The notes under the pieces are model-generated. The model was not told the DNA's origin. It made no database searches and saw nothing but the letters and a program-made list of their open reading frames with translations. A program made the translations under genes and the position numbers. A stretch of 64,000 bases of DNA from Chitinophagaceae bacterium (GTDB taxonomy: Bacteria > Bacteroidota > Bacteroidia > Chitinophagales > Chitinophagaceae): NCBI GenBank assembly GCA_025449935.1, contig JANWIJ010000035.1, positions 1 to 64,000 of the forward strand, in the 5' to 3' direction. Below, in pieces: positions 53,817-62,580 of the stretch (its first letter is position 1; the number at the start of each line of letters is the position of its first letter).

Positions 53817-54392
53817 ATGAGTGTAAGCATTGTGAGTAATCAACAACGAAAGAAAATACACCCCCACAAGTTTACCATGTGGGTAGCTATCGGAAGCATT
53901 GTGATGATGTTTGCAGGGTTGACCAGTGCTTTTATTGTGAAAAGTAACCAGGTAAACTGGAAAACGGTGGCCCTGCCAAAAGTATTCTGGATATCTACGG
54001 CGGTTATAATCGCGAGCAGTATCACGGTGCAGATGGCATTGAGATCTTTTAAGAACAGGGAAATGAATCAATACCGGTTGCTGATTGGTTTAACACTGGT
54101 TTTGGGTGCAGCCTTTGTTGTATTGCAATGGATGGGCTTTAACGAACTGTGGGCACAGCAGATCACGTTTAAAGGTTCGGGAGCAGGACAATTCCTGTAT
54201 GTAATCTTTGGTCTGCATGCTATGCATGTGATAGGGGGGGTGGTGGCGTTGATCGTCATGTTTATCAAAGCCTATGCCGGGAAGACAAAACTATACAGTT
54301 CAGTTCCAGTCGAAGTGGTGGCGACCTACTGGCATTTTGTGGATGCTTTATGGATTTATTTGCTCGTATTTTTCCTGGTAATCGGGGGCTGA
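53817..54392 (+). CDS. cytochrome c oxidase subunit III family protein, first
   Basis: A 191-residue membrane protein with five helices. HPHKFTMWVAIGSIVMMFAG and FGLHAMHVIGGVVALIVMF followed by YWHFVDALWIYLLVFF are subunit III motifs. The frame extends upstream to 53739 through the tandem repeat, so the ATG at 53817 is chosen. Together with the next gene it makes two subunit III-type proteins in tandem, an arrangement common in Bacteroidota. Confidence 0.93.
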   Translation: MSVSIVSNQQRKKIHPHKFTMWVAIGSIVMMFAGLTSAFIVKSNQVNWKTVALPKVFWISTAVIIASSITVQMALRSFKNREMNQYRLLIGLTLVLGAAFVVLQWMGFNELWAQQITFKGSGAGQFLYVIFGLHAMHVIGGVVALIVMFIKAYAGKTKLYSSVPVEVVATYWHFVDALWIYLLVFFLVIGG

Positions 54393-54437
54393 TAAATAGA
54401 AACGAATAATTGAAATAAGTAAAACCTGACAACTGAC

Positions 54438-55322
54438 ATGTCTACAACAGCAACAACACATCAGACCAAATGGTGGAGCGGCGGCAAAAGCCCGTTTAAC
54501 CTGGAGTATGGTAAATTGATGATGTGGTATTTCCTGATGAGTGACGCTTTTACATTCGGCGCATTCCTTATATCTTATGGTTCTATCCGGTTCAGCCAGA
54601 ACTTCTGGCCCGATCCCAACGTGGTGTTCAACGCGTTTCCCGGCGCCGGGCATGCCAATCTTCCACTGGCTTTTGTAAGTGTAATGACTTTCATACTGAT
54701 CATCAGTTCCGTGACCATGGTATTGGCGGTTCACGCGGGACATAATGGAGATAAGCGGGGAGTAATGAAATGGCTGGCCTGGACGATCGTGGGAGGACTT
54801 GCGTTCCTCGGTTGCCAGGCGTGGGAATGGCATCACCTGATCACGGGCCAGCATGCTGTGCTTGCGGATGGCGCAATTGAAATGATCGGCCAGACCACCC
54901 GCACTAATCCATGGGGAGACCTGGTGCACAATACTTCAGCCATCACGGCAGCATTGAATAACTCATCGCATGAGACACTGGTTCACCTGGCGCATGAATA
55001 TCCCAGGGAAGGAACTGCAGCATCACTTGATGCCCTGGAAAAAATGACCAACGGGCAGCTGGCAGGAATGGTAGACGTGGCACATGCGCATATCCGGGAA
55101 AAAGGGCCAATCGCGTTTGGCGGTTATTTCTATGGCATCACGGGTTTTCATGGCTTCCATGTATTTTCCGGGGTTATCATTAATACGATAATGCTGCTGA
55201 TGACGCAGAAAAATGTTTTCCAGAACAGGGGTCACTACCTGATGATTGAAAAGGCCGGGTTATACTGGCACTTTGTGGACCTGGTATGGGTATTTGTATT
55301 CCTTTGTTTCTATTTGATTTAA
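54438..55322 (+). CDS. coxC: cytochrome c oxidase subunit III
   Basis: A 294-residue subunit III with helices in the first 130 and last 90 residues. Between them sits a soluble insert of about 75 residues (ITGQHAVLADGA... to KGPIAFGGYF). FHGFHVFSGVIINTIML and YWHFVDLVWVFVFLCFYLI are the conserved ends. Subunit III stabilises the catalytic core. It ends 35 bp before the subunit IV-like gene. Confidence 0.93.
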   Translation: MSTTATTHQTKWWSGGKSPFNLEYGKLMMWYFLMSDAFTFGAFLISYGSIRFSQNFWPDPNVVFNAFPGAGHANLPLAFVSVMTFILIISSVTMVLAVHAGHNGDKRGVMKWLAWTIVGGLAFLGCQAWEWHHLITGQHAVLADGAIEMIGQTTRTNPWGDLVHNTSAITAALNNSSHETLVHLAHEYPREGTAASLDALEKMTNGQLAGMVDVAHAHIREKGPIAFGGYFYGITGFHGFHVFSGVIINTIMLLMTQKNVFQNRGHYLMIEKAGLYWHFVDLVWVFVFLCFYLI

Positions 55323-55357
55323 AGACCTGGCGATTAAAAATTTGTAATTTATCACTT

Positions 55358-55813
55358 ATGCAACATCCCGCTTTTGAAGAAGTAACGGTTCACCAGCATC
55401 ATGCTGACGATGCTACATTTAAGAAGAAGGTAAGGAAGACAACGATCCTGCTCTCGGTGATAACAGTGATTGAACTGGCAATAGGCCTGAGTATCTACAC
55501 CCTTCACAAAGGAGAAAACCCCAGTGCCCTCCTGATATTGATGTTTAAGGGAATGGTTTGCATCCTCACGCTCGCGAAAGCTTATTATATTGTTTCTGTA
55601 TTCATGCACCTGGGAGATGAGATCAGGAATATGATCATGACTATCGTGGTTCCCCTGATGTTGTTTGTGTGGTTTATTGCCGCGTTTATCTGGGATGGCA
55701 ATTCATATAAAAACCTCCGGAATAAATACGACCAGCATTTTAAAGAAACAACCATGCCGGCAAAACATCGTCCTGCAGATACCACGGAAGTGAAGAAAAG
55801 CGGAAAAGAATAA
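55358..55813 (+). CDS. cytochrome c oxidase subunit IV-like protein
   Basis: A 151-residue protein with three hydrophobic segments. The N-terminus is acidic and His-rich (VTVHQHHADDATFKKKV), and the C-terminus is basic and polar. This fits the cytochrome C oxidase subunit IV family seen at this position in Bacteroidota operons. The frame opens earlier and overlaps coxC, but the ATG at 55358 gives the family N-terminus. A terminator-like hairpin follows. Confidence 0.88.
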   Translation: MQHPAFEEVTVHQHHADDATFKKKVRKTTILLSVITVIELAIGLSIYTLHKGENPSALLILMFKGMVCILTLAKAYYIVSVFMHLGDEIRNMIMTIVVPLMLFVWFIAAFIWDGNSYKNLRNKYDQHFKETTMPAKHRPADTTEVKKSGKE

Positions 55814-55841
55814 TTGTAGTTGGAATTAAATTTATCAAACC

Positions 55842-55895
55842 AAAACCACCGGACCGGCCACCTGTTGTCAGGGAAACGGTTGGGTGGTTTTTCTT
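55842..55895 (+). terminator. terminator or attenuator inside the operon
   Basis: AAAACCACC (55842-55850) pairs with GGTGGTTTT (55883-55891), with an inner CCTG-TTGT-CAGG hairpin at 55861-55872, followed by TTCTTT. It lies between the subunit IV-like gene and the SCO gene and may lower expression of the assembly genes. Confidence 0.6.
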
Positions 55896-55907
55896 TAGCG
55901 GATAAAC

Positions 55908-56705
55908 GTGAATAAGACAGCACTATACGCGGTGATGCTGGCCATCCTGCTGCCATTAACAGCTTACTTTATTGTAAAATGGAGAAGCGATAAAAATGTG
56001 CTGATGCCACGCCATTACCTCCCCGATTCAATCCAGGTTGTCACCAAAGGCGGTAAAAGAGTGTCCGATACGGTCTGGCACCGGGTGGGCGATTTTTCAT
56101 TGGTAAACCAGGAAGGGAAACAGGTTACGCTGGATAGCCTGAAGGGGAAGATAATAATCGCTGATTTCTTTTTTACGCGTTGCCCGACGATCTGTCCTGT
56201 TATGACGATGAACATGAAAAGATTGGCGGAGTCCATTCATAATGGTAAACGCGTAGGGGATAAAACAAATAAGCTGGTTCATTTCCTTTCTTTCAGTATT
56301 GACCCGGAAAGGGATTCGGTGGAACGGTTGAAGTACTGGGCCAACAGGTTCCAGGTAAACCCCGACCAATGGTGGTTGCTCACGGGCGACAAGAAGACGA
56401 TATACAACCTGGCCATCAACGAAATGAAAATCGGGCTTGAAGATGGTGAGGGGATTGATACCAACTTTATACACAGCGATAAATTCATATTGATCGACAG
56501 TAACCGTCATGTAAGGGGTTATTACAGCGGGCTGGACCCCCTGGCACTTGGCAAGCTTTCCGAAGACCTGGTGATGCTGACCATGGAAAAGGATCCAAAC
56601 AGGAAAAGTTTTTTTGCAGGCAAACTGCTGGTGATCGCCGTGGTTTTCCTGTTAGCCATTTTTGGTGTTGGCTTATTATTATACCTGCTGAGAAAAAAAA
56701 CCTGA
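55908..56705 (+). CDS. SCO1/SenC family copper chaperone
   Basis: A 265-residue thioredoxin-like membrane-anchored protein that delivers copper to CuA of subunit II. An N-terminal helix (about 5-24) anchors it; the copper ligands Cys92 and Cys96 (RCPTICP) and His189 (FIHSDKF) are present. A second helix sits at the C-terminus (VIAVVFLLAIFGVGLLLYLL). It starts with GTG. Confidence 0.94.
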   Translation: MNKTALYAVMLAILLPLTAYFIVKWRSDKNVLMPRHYLPDSIQVVTKGGKRVSDTVWHRVGDFSLVNQEGKQVTLDSLKGKIIIADFFFTRCPTICPVMTMNMKRLAESIHNGKRVGDKTNKLVHFLSFSIDPERDSVERLKYWANRFQVNPDQWWLLTGDKKTIYNLAINEMKIGLEDGEGIDTNFIHSDKFILIDSNRHVRGYYSGLDPLALGKLSEDLVMLTMEKDPNRKSFFAGKLLVIAVVFLLAIFGVGLLLYLLRKKT

Positions 56706-56708
56706 TAT

Positions 56709-57293
56709 ATGTTAGAGGCCGTTTGGAAAAAGAATGATAAGAAAGCAAGAACACTGATCTTCCTGTTTTCTGCCATTGTATTTGCCGCTATCATGGTACT
56801 GGGCCGGGTAAAACTGGATGTAAACCCGGGATTTGATATACACCTGTTTGCCAAAGCCAACGCAGTGATCAATTCCCTGGTGGCGGTATTACTGGTCGCG
56901 GCGCTCGTAGCAGTGAAAATAAAAAAATATAGGCTGCATAGGAACCTGATGCTGGCAGCCATGTTGTTGTCCATTCTTTTCCTGGCCAGTTATATCTGTC
57001 ACCATTTATTTGCGGGGGAAACCAGGTTCGGGGATACAGATCATGATGGTATCATAACGGAAATAGAAAAAACGGCGGTTGGCAGCAGCCGGATAATTTA
57101 TTATATTTTACTGGGCACACATATTCCTTTAGCAGGGATTATTCTTCCTTTTATATTGTTCTCTGCCTACCGGGGATTGACCGGTGAATTTGAGAAGCAC
57201 AAAAAACTGGTCCGGATCACCTGGCCTGTTTGGTTTTATGTGGCCGTCACCGGTGTAGTGGTTTACCGGATGATCAGCCCGTATTATCATTAA
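56709..57293 (+). CDS. DUF420 family membrane protein
   Basis: A 194-residue membrane protein with five helices; HLFAKANAVINSLVAVLLV and SYICHHLFAGETRFGD are DUF420 motifs, with conserved histidines near helix ends that may bind heme or copper. The family is common in oxidase operons, and an assembly role is assumed. Three bases separate it from the SCO gene. It is the last gene of the respiratory operon. Confidence 0.9.
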   Translation: MLEAVWKKNDKKARTLIFLFSAIVFAAIMVLGRVKLDVNPGFDIHLFAKANAVINSLVAVLLVAALVAVKIKKYRLHRNLMLAAMLLSILFLASYICHHLFAGETRFGDTDHDGIITEIEKTAVGSSRIIYYILLGTHIPLAGIILPFILFSAYRGLTGEFEKHKKLVRITWPVWFYVAVTGVVVYRMISPYYH

Positions 57294-57368
57294 CGGTTGT
57301 ATCTTTCTGAAACGGCAGTCAGCGGGTGGCCCCGGCTGCATAAATATCATCACCGAAACAAATAAGGC

Positions 57369-58823
57369 ATGAACTGGGACTGGAGTATTCTTATCTGGAT
57401 TATTTACGTGGGCGTGCTGGTGGCGGTTTGTCTCCGCGTGATCTATGAAACCAGGAGCAGCAGCAAAACCATGGCTTACCTGATGCTCTGCATTTTTGTT
57501 CCTGTGTTTGGAATAATATTTTACCTGCTGTTTGGGGTGAATTACTGGAGAAAGAAATTGTACGACAAGAAAATGACGAAGGATGAAAAGATGCTTGCAG
57601 CTTTGAAAAACGAGATCAGCTTATATACAGAAGCGACTGTTCAGAAAAAGGATGTGCTGGGGGAGGAAAATATGGAACTGGCGGCCATGCTGATCAAAGA
57701 CCTGCACAGCCCGCTAACCCGGAGAAACCGGGTAAAATTATTGGTGAACGGAGAAGAAAAATTTCCGGAGTTGCTGGAAGCGTTGAAACAGGCCAGGCAC
57801 CATATCCACCTGGAGTATTATATATATGAACAGGATGAGATCGGCATGGCGATCATTGAACTGCTGATACAAAAAGCCCGGGAGGGGGTGCAGGTACGTT
57901 TTATTTATGACGATTTTGGCAGCCCCTCTATCAAAAAAAAGATTGAAAGAAGAATGCGGGACGCGGGAATTGAGGTTCACCCGTTTCATAAAGTTCATTT
58001 TTACTTATTGGCTAACAGGATCAATTACCGGAATCACCGGAAAATAATCGTGATTGACGGGCAAACCGCTTTTGTCGGGGGCATTAATGTAAGTGACAAA
58101 TACATTAATAGCAATAAAAAAAACAAACTCTACTGGCGGGACACGCATTTGCGTATTGATGGCCCGGGGGTTTACTACCTGCAATATCTTTTTATCTCCG
58201 ACTGGAATTTTTGCTGCCCCCGCTCGCTCAAGCCCGAACAACTTCATTTTACACCCAATAAAACCATTAAAGAAGACACCTACCTGCAGGTAGCAGCCAG
58301 TGGACCGGATTCCTTACAACCTTCCGTAATGTTTTCGATCCTGCAGGCTATCTACCTGGCCAAAGAAGAAATACTGATCACCACGCCTTATTTTATTCCG
58401 GGCGACAGTATCCTGGAAGCATTGCGGATCGCCGCCTTAAGCGGGCTGTCGGTTAAGTTACTGGTACCGGGTATTTGCGATTCAAAATTTGTGAATGCGG
58501 CTTCCAAATCTCATTACGCTGAGCTTCTCCTGGCCGGTGTAGAGATCTATATGTACCAGAAAGGATTTGTGCATGCCAAGACGCTGGTAACAGATAATTT
58601 ACTCTCCATTATCGGCACTGCCAATATGGACCACCGGAGTTTTGAGCTGAATTTTGAAGTAAATGTCATCCTCTATGACAAACCATTTGCCACAAAAATG
58701 CGCAATGTTTTTTTTGAAGACCTGAAACATGCTGAGAAAATAAATGCCGATCGCTGGTATAAACGCCCAGCTCATGAACAGTTCCCGGAAAGAATAGCCA
58801 GGCTGTTTTCGCCGGTGATGTAG
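57369..58823 (+). CDS. cls: cardiolipin synthase
   Basis: A 484-residue phospholipase D-type enzyme that joins two phosphatidylglycerol molecules. Two N-terminal membrane helices (PLDc_N; about 5-25 and 38-58) precede two catalytic HxKxxxxD motifs, at His223 (NHRKIIVIDG) and His402 (VHAKTLVTDN). Length and layout match bacterial Cls. It follows the respiratory operon by 75 bp and may be read from it or its own promoter. Confidence 0.94.
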   Translation: MNWDWSILIWIIYVGVLVAVCLRVIYETRSSSKTMAYLMLCIFVPVFGIIFYLLFGVNYWRKKLYDKKMTKDEKMLAALKNEISLYTEATVQKKDVLGEENMELAAMLIKDLHSPLTRRNRVKLLVNGEEKFPELLEALKQARHHIHLEYYIYEQDEIGMAIIELLIQKAREGVQVRFIYDDFGSPSIKKKIERRMRDAGIEVHPFHKVHFYLLANRINYRNHRKIIVIDGQTAFVGGINVSDKYINSNKKNKLYWRDTHLRIDGPGVYYLQYLFISDWNFCCPRSLKPEQLHFTPNKTIKEDTYLQVAASGPDSLQPSVMFSILQAIYLAKEEILITTPYFIPGDSILEALRIAALSGLSVKLLVPGICDSKFVNAASKSHYAELLLAGVEIYMYQKGFVHAKTLVTDNLLSIIGTANMDHRSFELNFEVNVILYDKPFATKMRNVFFEDLKHAEKINADRWYKRPAHEQFPERIARLFSPVM

Positions 58824-58839
58824 CGCTACTGTAAAAACA

Positions 58840-58868
58840 AAAGCCTGCTGTTAACAGGCTTTGTCTTT
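58840..58868 (+). terminator. probable bidirectional terminator
   Basis: AAAGCCTG and CAGGCTTT form an 8-bp stem around a 7-nt loop, followed by TGTCTTT on the plus strand and preceded by A-rich DNA that gives a T-run on the minus strand. It lies between convergent cls and CHRD genes. Confidence 0.65.
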
Positions 58869-58891
58869 AATGATGTCCCAAACTCAATCCA

Positions 58892-59365
58892 TTAATTGCC
58901 GGTTGTTGCTATCTGTCCCCTTATTTCACCATTCGGGTTTAAAAGGGTATGCAGGTTGTAATAGAGTTTACCCGAAAGCAAATGCGCTTCTGTTGAATCC
59001 GCCAGTACAAGTGTTCCGCCGGCCGTGCCATTAATTCCATTGGTTGCGATCATCAGCGAATGAACCACATCCGCATTCACTCCCGCGGTAGCGGGTCCAT
59101 GAATATGCGCGCCGGTTACCACATCAGACAGGCCATTCCAGTTGACTGTATAGGTCAGCGTATTATTGCGTGCATCATAATTGCCGCTCAGGGTAGCGGT
59201 ACCGGATCCTGCTACAGCAGGAACTTCCTGGCTGCCCGAAGCATTACCGCTGACAGCGTACTGGTTGTCATTCACGTCATCGTTCTTGTCACAGGCAGTG
59301 AAAATAAATGCGGTTGATAAAGCTGCCGCTGTAAAAAAAGTTTTTAAAGTGTTTTTTGTTTTCAT
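58892..59365 (-). CDS. CHRD domain lipoprotein
   Basis: A 157-residue lipoprotein: the signal MKTKNTLKTFFTAAALS ends at FTAC, and the mature part begins with an acidic DKNDDVNDNQ. The CHRD domain follows, with GSQEVPAVAGSGTATLSG, HIHGPATAG and YYNLHTLLNPNGEIRGQI. CHRD domains occur in many exported bacterial proteins without known activity. An ATG three codons earlier (59374) is possible, but the Lys-rich start is more usual. A strong inverted repeat lies about 80 bp upstream. Confidence 0.9.
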   Translation of the reverse strand: MKTKNTLKTFFTAAALSTAFIFTACDKNDDVNDNQYAVSGNASGSQEVPAVAGSGTATLSGNYDARNNTLTYTVNWNGLSDVVTGAHIHGPATAGVNADVVHSLMIATNGINGTAGGTLVLADSTEAHLLSGKLYYNLHTLLNPNGEIRGQIATTGN

Positions 59366-59445
59366 GAGTATCATTTTGAATGAATAAAATGTTTCCGGTA
59401 AAGAGTTTCCAAAAATGCTACCAACTCATGAATTGTGGAAAACTA

Positions 59446-59471
59446 TTAATGGGGTAATTACACCCCATTAA
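59446..59471. promoter_or_regulatory. perfect 10-bp inverted repeat
   Basis: TTAATGGGGT and ACCCCATTAA are separated by 6 nt (AATTAC). It is 45 bp behind the alkyltransferase-like gene and 80 bp ahead of the CHRD gene; it could be an operator or a terminator stem without a clear T-run. Confidence 0.45.
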
Positions 59472-59516
59472 AGTATTAAGAATATCAGTAATAAAGATTC
59501 CGGTAAAGAAATAAAA

Positions 59517-59906
59517 TTAAAATCCCAGTTCCTGCACGGGATCCCAAAATAATTTTTTGAAATCCTGTACCTGGTCATCTTTTATTTTGATGCCTTCTTT
59601 CTTCAATAATTTTTCCATCATACCGGGAGGAGAGAAATGATGTTTGCCGCTTAACATGCCGATCCGGTTAACCACGCGGTGAGCCGGGACTTTTGGCCGA
59701 ACCCTTCCGGCACCGTTCATGGCCCAGCCAACCAGGCGGGCCGAAGATTTGGTGCCCAGGCTTGCAGCAATAGCTCCATAAGATGTGACGCGTCCTTTGG
59801 GTATTTGCCTGGCCACTTCGAATACGAGTTCAAAAAAATTTTCATCTCTTTTGCCCGATGGCTTTAAAGGTTTTATTTTTTCCGGGGCTCTTTTTTTTGC
59901 AGGCAT
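59517..59906 (-). CDS. alkyltransferase-like protein (MGMT family without active cysteine)
   Basis: A 129-residue protein matching the C-terminal DNA-binding domain of O6-alkylguanine-DNA alkyltransferase: IPKGRVTSYGAIAASLG, then LVGWAMNGA. The active site PCHRV is PAHRV here (Ala75), so it cannot take up alkyl groups. Such proteins bind alkylated bases and hand them to nucleotide excision repair. The N-terminus is Lys/Pro-rich (about 20 residues). Confidence 0.92.
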   Translation of the reverse strand: MPAKKRAPEKIKPLKPSGKRDENFFELVFEVARQIPKGRVTSYGAIAASLGTKSSARLVGWAMNGAGRVRPKVPAHRVVNRIGMLSGKHHFSPPGMMEKLLKKEGIKIKDDQVQDFKKLFWDPVQELGF

Positions 59907-59921
59907 GGCATAAAGGTAAAT

Positions 59922-60110
59922 CTATTTATTGTTTTGTTTTTCCTGCAACAGCAGCGATCTTTTTGGTTCGGGTACATTTTCATATTCGTAGGGGCAGTGC
60001 TTGCAACCATTCCCGCAGCAATAACCTTTTTCCAGGTGATACTGCTCTGTCAGCACAATATATCCCTCATCATTTATATAATAATGAACACCTTCAGTCA
60101 GGTCTTTCAT
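59922..60110 (-). CDS. DUF5522 cysteine-rich small protein
   Basis: A 62-residue protein with a cysteine motif CCGNGCKHCPY (about 31-41), typical of DUF5522 and likely to bind zinc or an iron-sulfur cluster. Its first bases overlap the end of trmB by 17 bp, so the two are translationally linked. Function unknown. Confidence 0.85.
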   Translation of the reverse strand: MKDLTEGVHYYINDEGYIVLTEQYHLEKGYCCGNGCKHCPYEYENVPEPKRSLLLQEKQNNK

Positions 60111-60804
60111 ATTCCCTTATTTTTTCTTTGAGGTCATGATCTATTTCTTTACCGGGGAGTTTTCCCGGCAGCGAGAAACATAAATAATGGACACGGTTAC
60201 TGCCGGCTATGTCCAGTGATTCGTAGTGAGTCTTTATTTTTAACTCCGCGGCAGTCTCCGCTTGCTGGTATACATGGTCAATATCGATGACGATGGTACA
60301 ATTATACATTCCGATAACTGTTTTTGTAAAACGGTAAAGGTCAGGGCTATCCGTTTTCAGGTGTATAAAACCACCCGGTGCCAGGAATTGTTGATAGAGC
60401 CGCAAAAATTTTGGATGGGTAAGTCTTTTTTTTGCTTTGGAAAACCGCAGCTGGGGATCGGGAAATGTAATCCAGATCTGGGATACTTCATCTTTGGCAA
60501 AATAATCAATTACCTGGTCTATCTGGGTTCTCAGGAAGGCAACATTATAGAGATTATCCTGCAAAGCCTTTTTAGCGCCTACCCAGATCCGGTTGCCTTT
60601 GAGGTCAACGCCTATAAAATTTCTGCCGGGATATAATTTTCCCATACCGACAGCGTATTCACCTTTTCCGCAAGCGAGCTCGAGGGTGATCGGGTGATCA
60701 TTTTTGAAAAAATTATTCCAGTTCCCCCGGATGTTTTTTGGGAATTGTAAGACATTGGAAAATGTATCCAGCTCAGCAAAGCGTTGTAATTTTTTCTGAC
60801 CCAT
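60094..60804 (-). CDS. trmB: tRNA (guanine-46-N7)-methyltransferase
   Basis: A 236-residue SAM-dependent enzyme that methylates G46 of tRNA. The SAM-binding ELACGKGEYAVGM and the TrmB signature TFPDPQLRFSKAKKRLTHPKFL are clear. The frame opens seven codons earlier (60825), but MGQKKLQRFAEL is the usual start. It overlaps the DUF5522 gene. Confidence 0.94.
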   Translation of the reverse strand: MGQKKLQRFAELDTFSNVLQFPKNIRGNWNNFFKNDHPITLELACGKGEYAVGMGKLYPGRNFIGVDLKGNRIWVGAKKALQDNLYNVAFLRTQIDQVIDYFAKDEVSQIWITFPDPQLRFSKAKKRLTHPKFLRLYQQFLAPGGFIHLKTDSPDLYRFTKTVIGMYNCTIVIDIDHVYQQAETAAELKIKTHYESLDIAGSNRVHYLCFSLPGKLPGKEIDHDLKEKIREYERPD

Positions 60805-60841
60805 GATTGCCAAAGGTAAGATCACGGGGCTTTCTGATGGG

Positions 60842-61780
60842 TTAGAATTTTACCAGTAGCCCTAATCCTACCAATGATTTTACCTGTAGTGCCGCGGAAG
60901 ATTGGTTTGGCCCGAACAGCCTGACATCGTCATCATAAATAAGATCAACCCCCCAGGTAGCCGATAAGACCTTTGACAATTTTACATTCAGGATATTGGA
61001 CATGAACAGGTCAATATTCTGCGGGTTGTGGCGGTAATTGGAAAAAAGATCAAGCCGGCCCTTGTAGGTTATATTCTTATTGATCTCCTTCAGGTAATTA
61101 AGGGATAGAAATGCACCAAACTCCAGGGCACTTTTTTTGCCAGGCTGCACACCATACAGCCCCCTGTTCGAAAGCGCTGTGTCCCTGACAATTACCCAAC
61201 GGGCAGTAACGGGGGAAAAGAATATAGAAAGGTTTTTAGTGGGTTTATAGTCAAGACCGAGCCCAAGTAATATATAACCAGGCGCCATAAAATTCGAGGC
61301 AAAGCTTTTTACATTGTCCTTGAAGGTATATCCTTTAAAAAACTGGGAACGTAAGTTAAACAGGGCCGACAGGCTTAGTTTGGAAGTTAACCCATACCCA
61401 TATTTTGAGAGCAGGTCGAAGCGGTCATCGTTTTTTCTGCCCCCGAGGCTGCTTGTTTTTACATAGCCTAGGTTGAAGTCAAAAGTATTATCCCAGCTAT
61501 ACTTGTCTTTTTTATAGAATGCATACAGGCTGAGGAGAGAATTTACCGCCAGTGTGAAATCGTCACCCCCCGCTGCCCAGTTGCTCAATGAACCCTGGGA
61601 AACATTCAGGCTGTAGAGACCACCTTTTCGCCACTTATTTAATATTGTATCGCCATCTTCTTTTTTAATCGTTTTGGAGGAGGCCTCCTGCAGATCTTTT
61701 ACTTTTTTATCCTGCGCTGAGATGCTGTTCATGACCAGGAAGGACATGAAAATTGCCAGCATTGGGTTGGTGGGTTTCAA
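60842..61780 (-). CDS. DUF3078 family exported protein
   Basis: A protein of about 312 residues. The signal peptide ends near residue 22 (SIS-AQ). GLYSLNVSQGSLSNWAAGGDD is the DUF3078 signature; the rest alternates aromatic and polar residues as in an outer-membrane barrel, ending in LVGLGLLVKF with a terminal Phe typical of barrel proteins. The frame opens with TTG at 61780; an ATG at 61762 is an alternative start. It is expressed from its own promoter. Confidence 0.88.
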   Translation of the reverse strand: MKPTNPMLAIFMSFLVMNSISAQDKKVKDLQEASSKTIKKEDGDTILNKWRKGGLYSLNVSQGSLSNWAAGGDDFTLAVNSLLSLYAFYKKDKYSWDNTFDFNLGYVKTSSLGGRKNDDRFDLLSKYGYGLTSKLSLSALFNLRSQFFKGYTFKDNVKSFASNFMAPGYILLGLGLDYKPTKNLSIFFSPVTARWVIVRDTALSNRGLYGVQPGKKSALEFGAFLSLNYLKEINKNITYKGRLDLFSNYRHNPQNIDLFMSNILNVKLSKVLSATWGVDLIYDDDVRLFGPNQSSAALQVKSLVGLGLLVKF

Positions 61781-61804
61781 TTAATTCGATTTTGAGGTTC
61801 AGTA

Positions 61805-61812
61805 CAAAGCTA
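61805..61812 (-). promoter_or_regulatory. candidate promoter -7 element for the DUF3078 gene
   Basis: On the minus strand TAGCTTTG matches the Bacteroidota TAnnTTTG consensus exactly, 25 bp ahead of the DUF3078 start. The -33 element is not clear. Confidence 0.4.
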
Positions 61813-61969
61813 ACCAGGTTGCCAATATAATGCCAGTTAAGCAGCGAGGCCCGGAGTTAAATGCAACCCGTAATATTTTCGGGGCAACTCGTTATTCGGC
61901 GTATTAATTCTTAATCAACATACTGGCACTTTCTTTGGAAGATTAGTGATATCAATAAAAATTAATCAC

Positions 61970-62539
61970 ATGAAAGTCAATTCATTGAAAATAAGGGTTA
62001 GTGCCCTTACGCTGGCTCTTGCTCTTCTTTTATTCTTCCCTTCCTGCGGTGAAAGCGATAAATCGGGAAATAATTCTACAACCGTGTCTGAAACAGATAC
62101 AATCAGTAACTCACCAGTAGCAAATACGACAGACACAGCAACCACCAGGAAAAAACAGGGAAAGATCACGATTACCTCCACAGCACCGGCAGCCGATGCG
62201 ACACTGAAACCCGATGCCCGGGGATATTACAATACGACCGAGACTGCCCCAACCTTTGGAGGCGGTTCGCAGGCATTGGAAATGTATTTCAACAATAACA
62301 TTGATTTTCCCCAGGAAGCGATTGACAACAATGTGGAAGGAACCGTGCTTGTCTCCTTTACGATTGATGAAGATGGAACCATCGGCAACGCCAAAGCTAC
62401 CGGCGGCAAACTGGGCTATGGCCTGGATGAAGAAGCCGTTCGCGTGGTGAAAAGTATGCAAACCTGGACGGCCGGAACCATTAAAGGCAAGAAAGTAAAA
62501 GCATGGTATACACTGCCGGTCACGTTCCGGACAGAATAA
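61970..62539 (+). CDS. TonB C-terminal domain lipoprotein
   Basis: A 189-residue lipoprotein: a hydrophobic segment ends in the lipobox FFPSC, followed by a Ser/Thr-rich linker to about residue 70. The last 95 residues form a TonB C-terminal-type domain (FPQEAIDNNVEGTVLVSFTI, then YGLDEEAVRVVKSMQTW). Without the usual membrane anchor of TonB it is probably not an energy-coupling protein but one of the many stand-alone copies in Bacteroidota. The ATG at 61970 places the signal correctly. Confidence 0.88.
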   Translation: MKVNSLKIRVSALTLALALLLFFPSCGESDKSGNNSTTVSETDTISNSPVANTTDTATTRKKQGKITITSTAPAADATLKPDARGYYNTTETAPTFGGGSQALEMYFNNNIDFPQEAIDNNVEGTVLVSFTIDEDGTIGNAKATGGKLGYGLDEEAVRVVKSMQTWTAGTIKGKKVKAWYTLPVTFRTE

Positions 62540-62580
62540 AAAAGCTGTGACCAAATTTTTTCACCCAAAAACGAAATACC

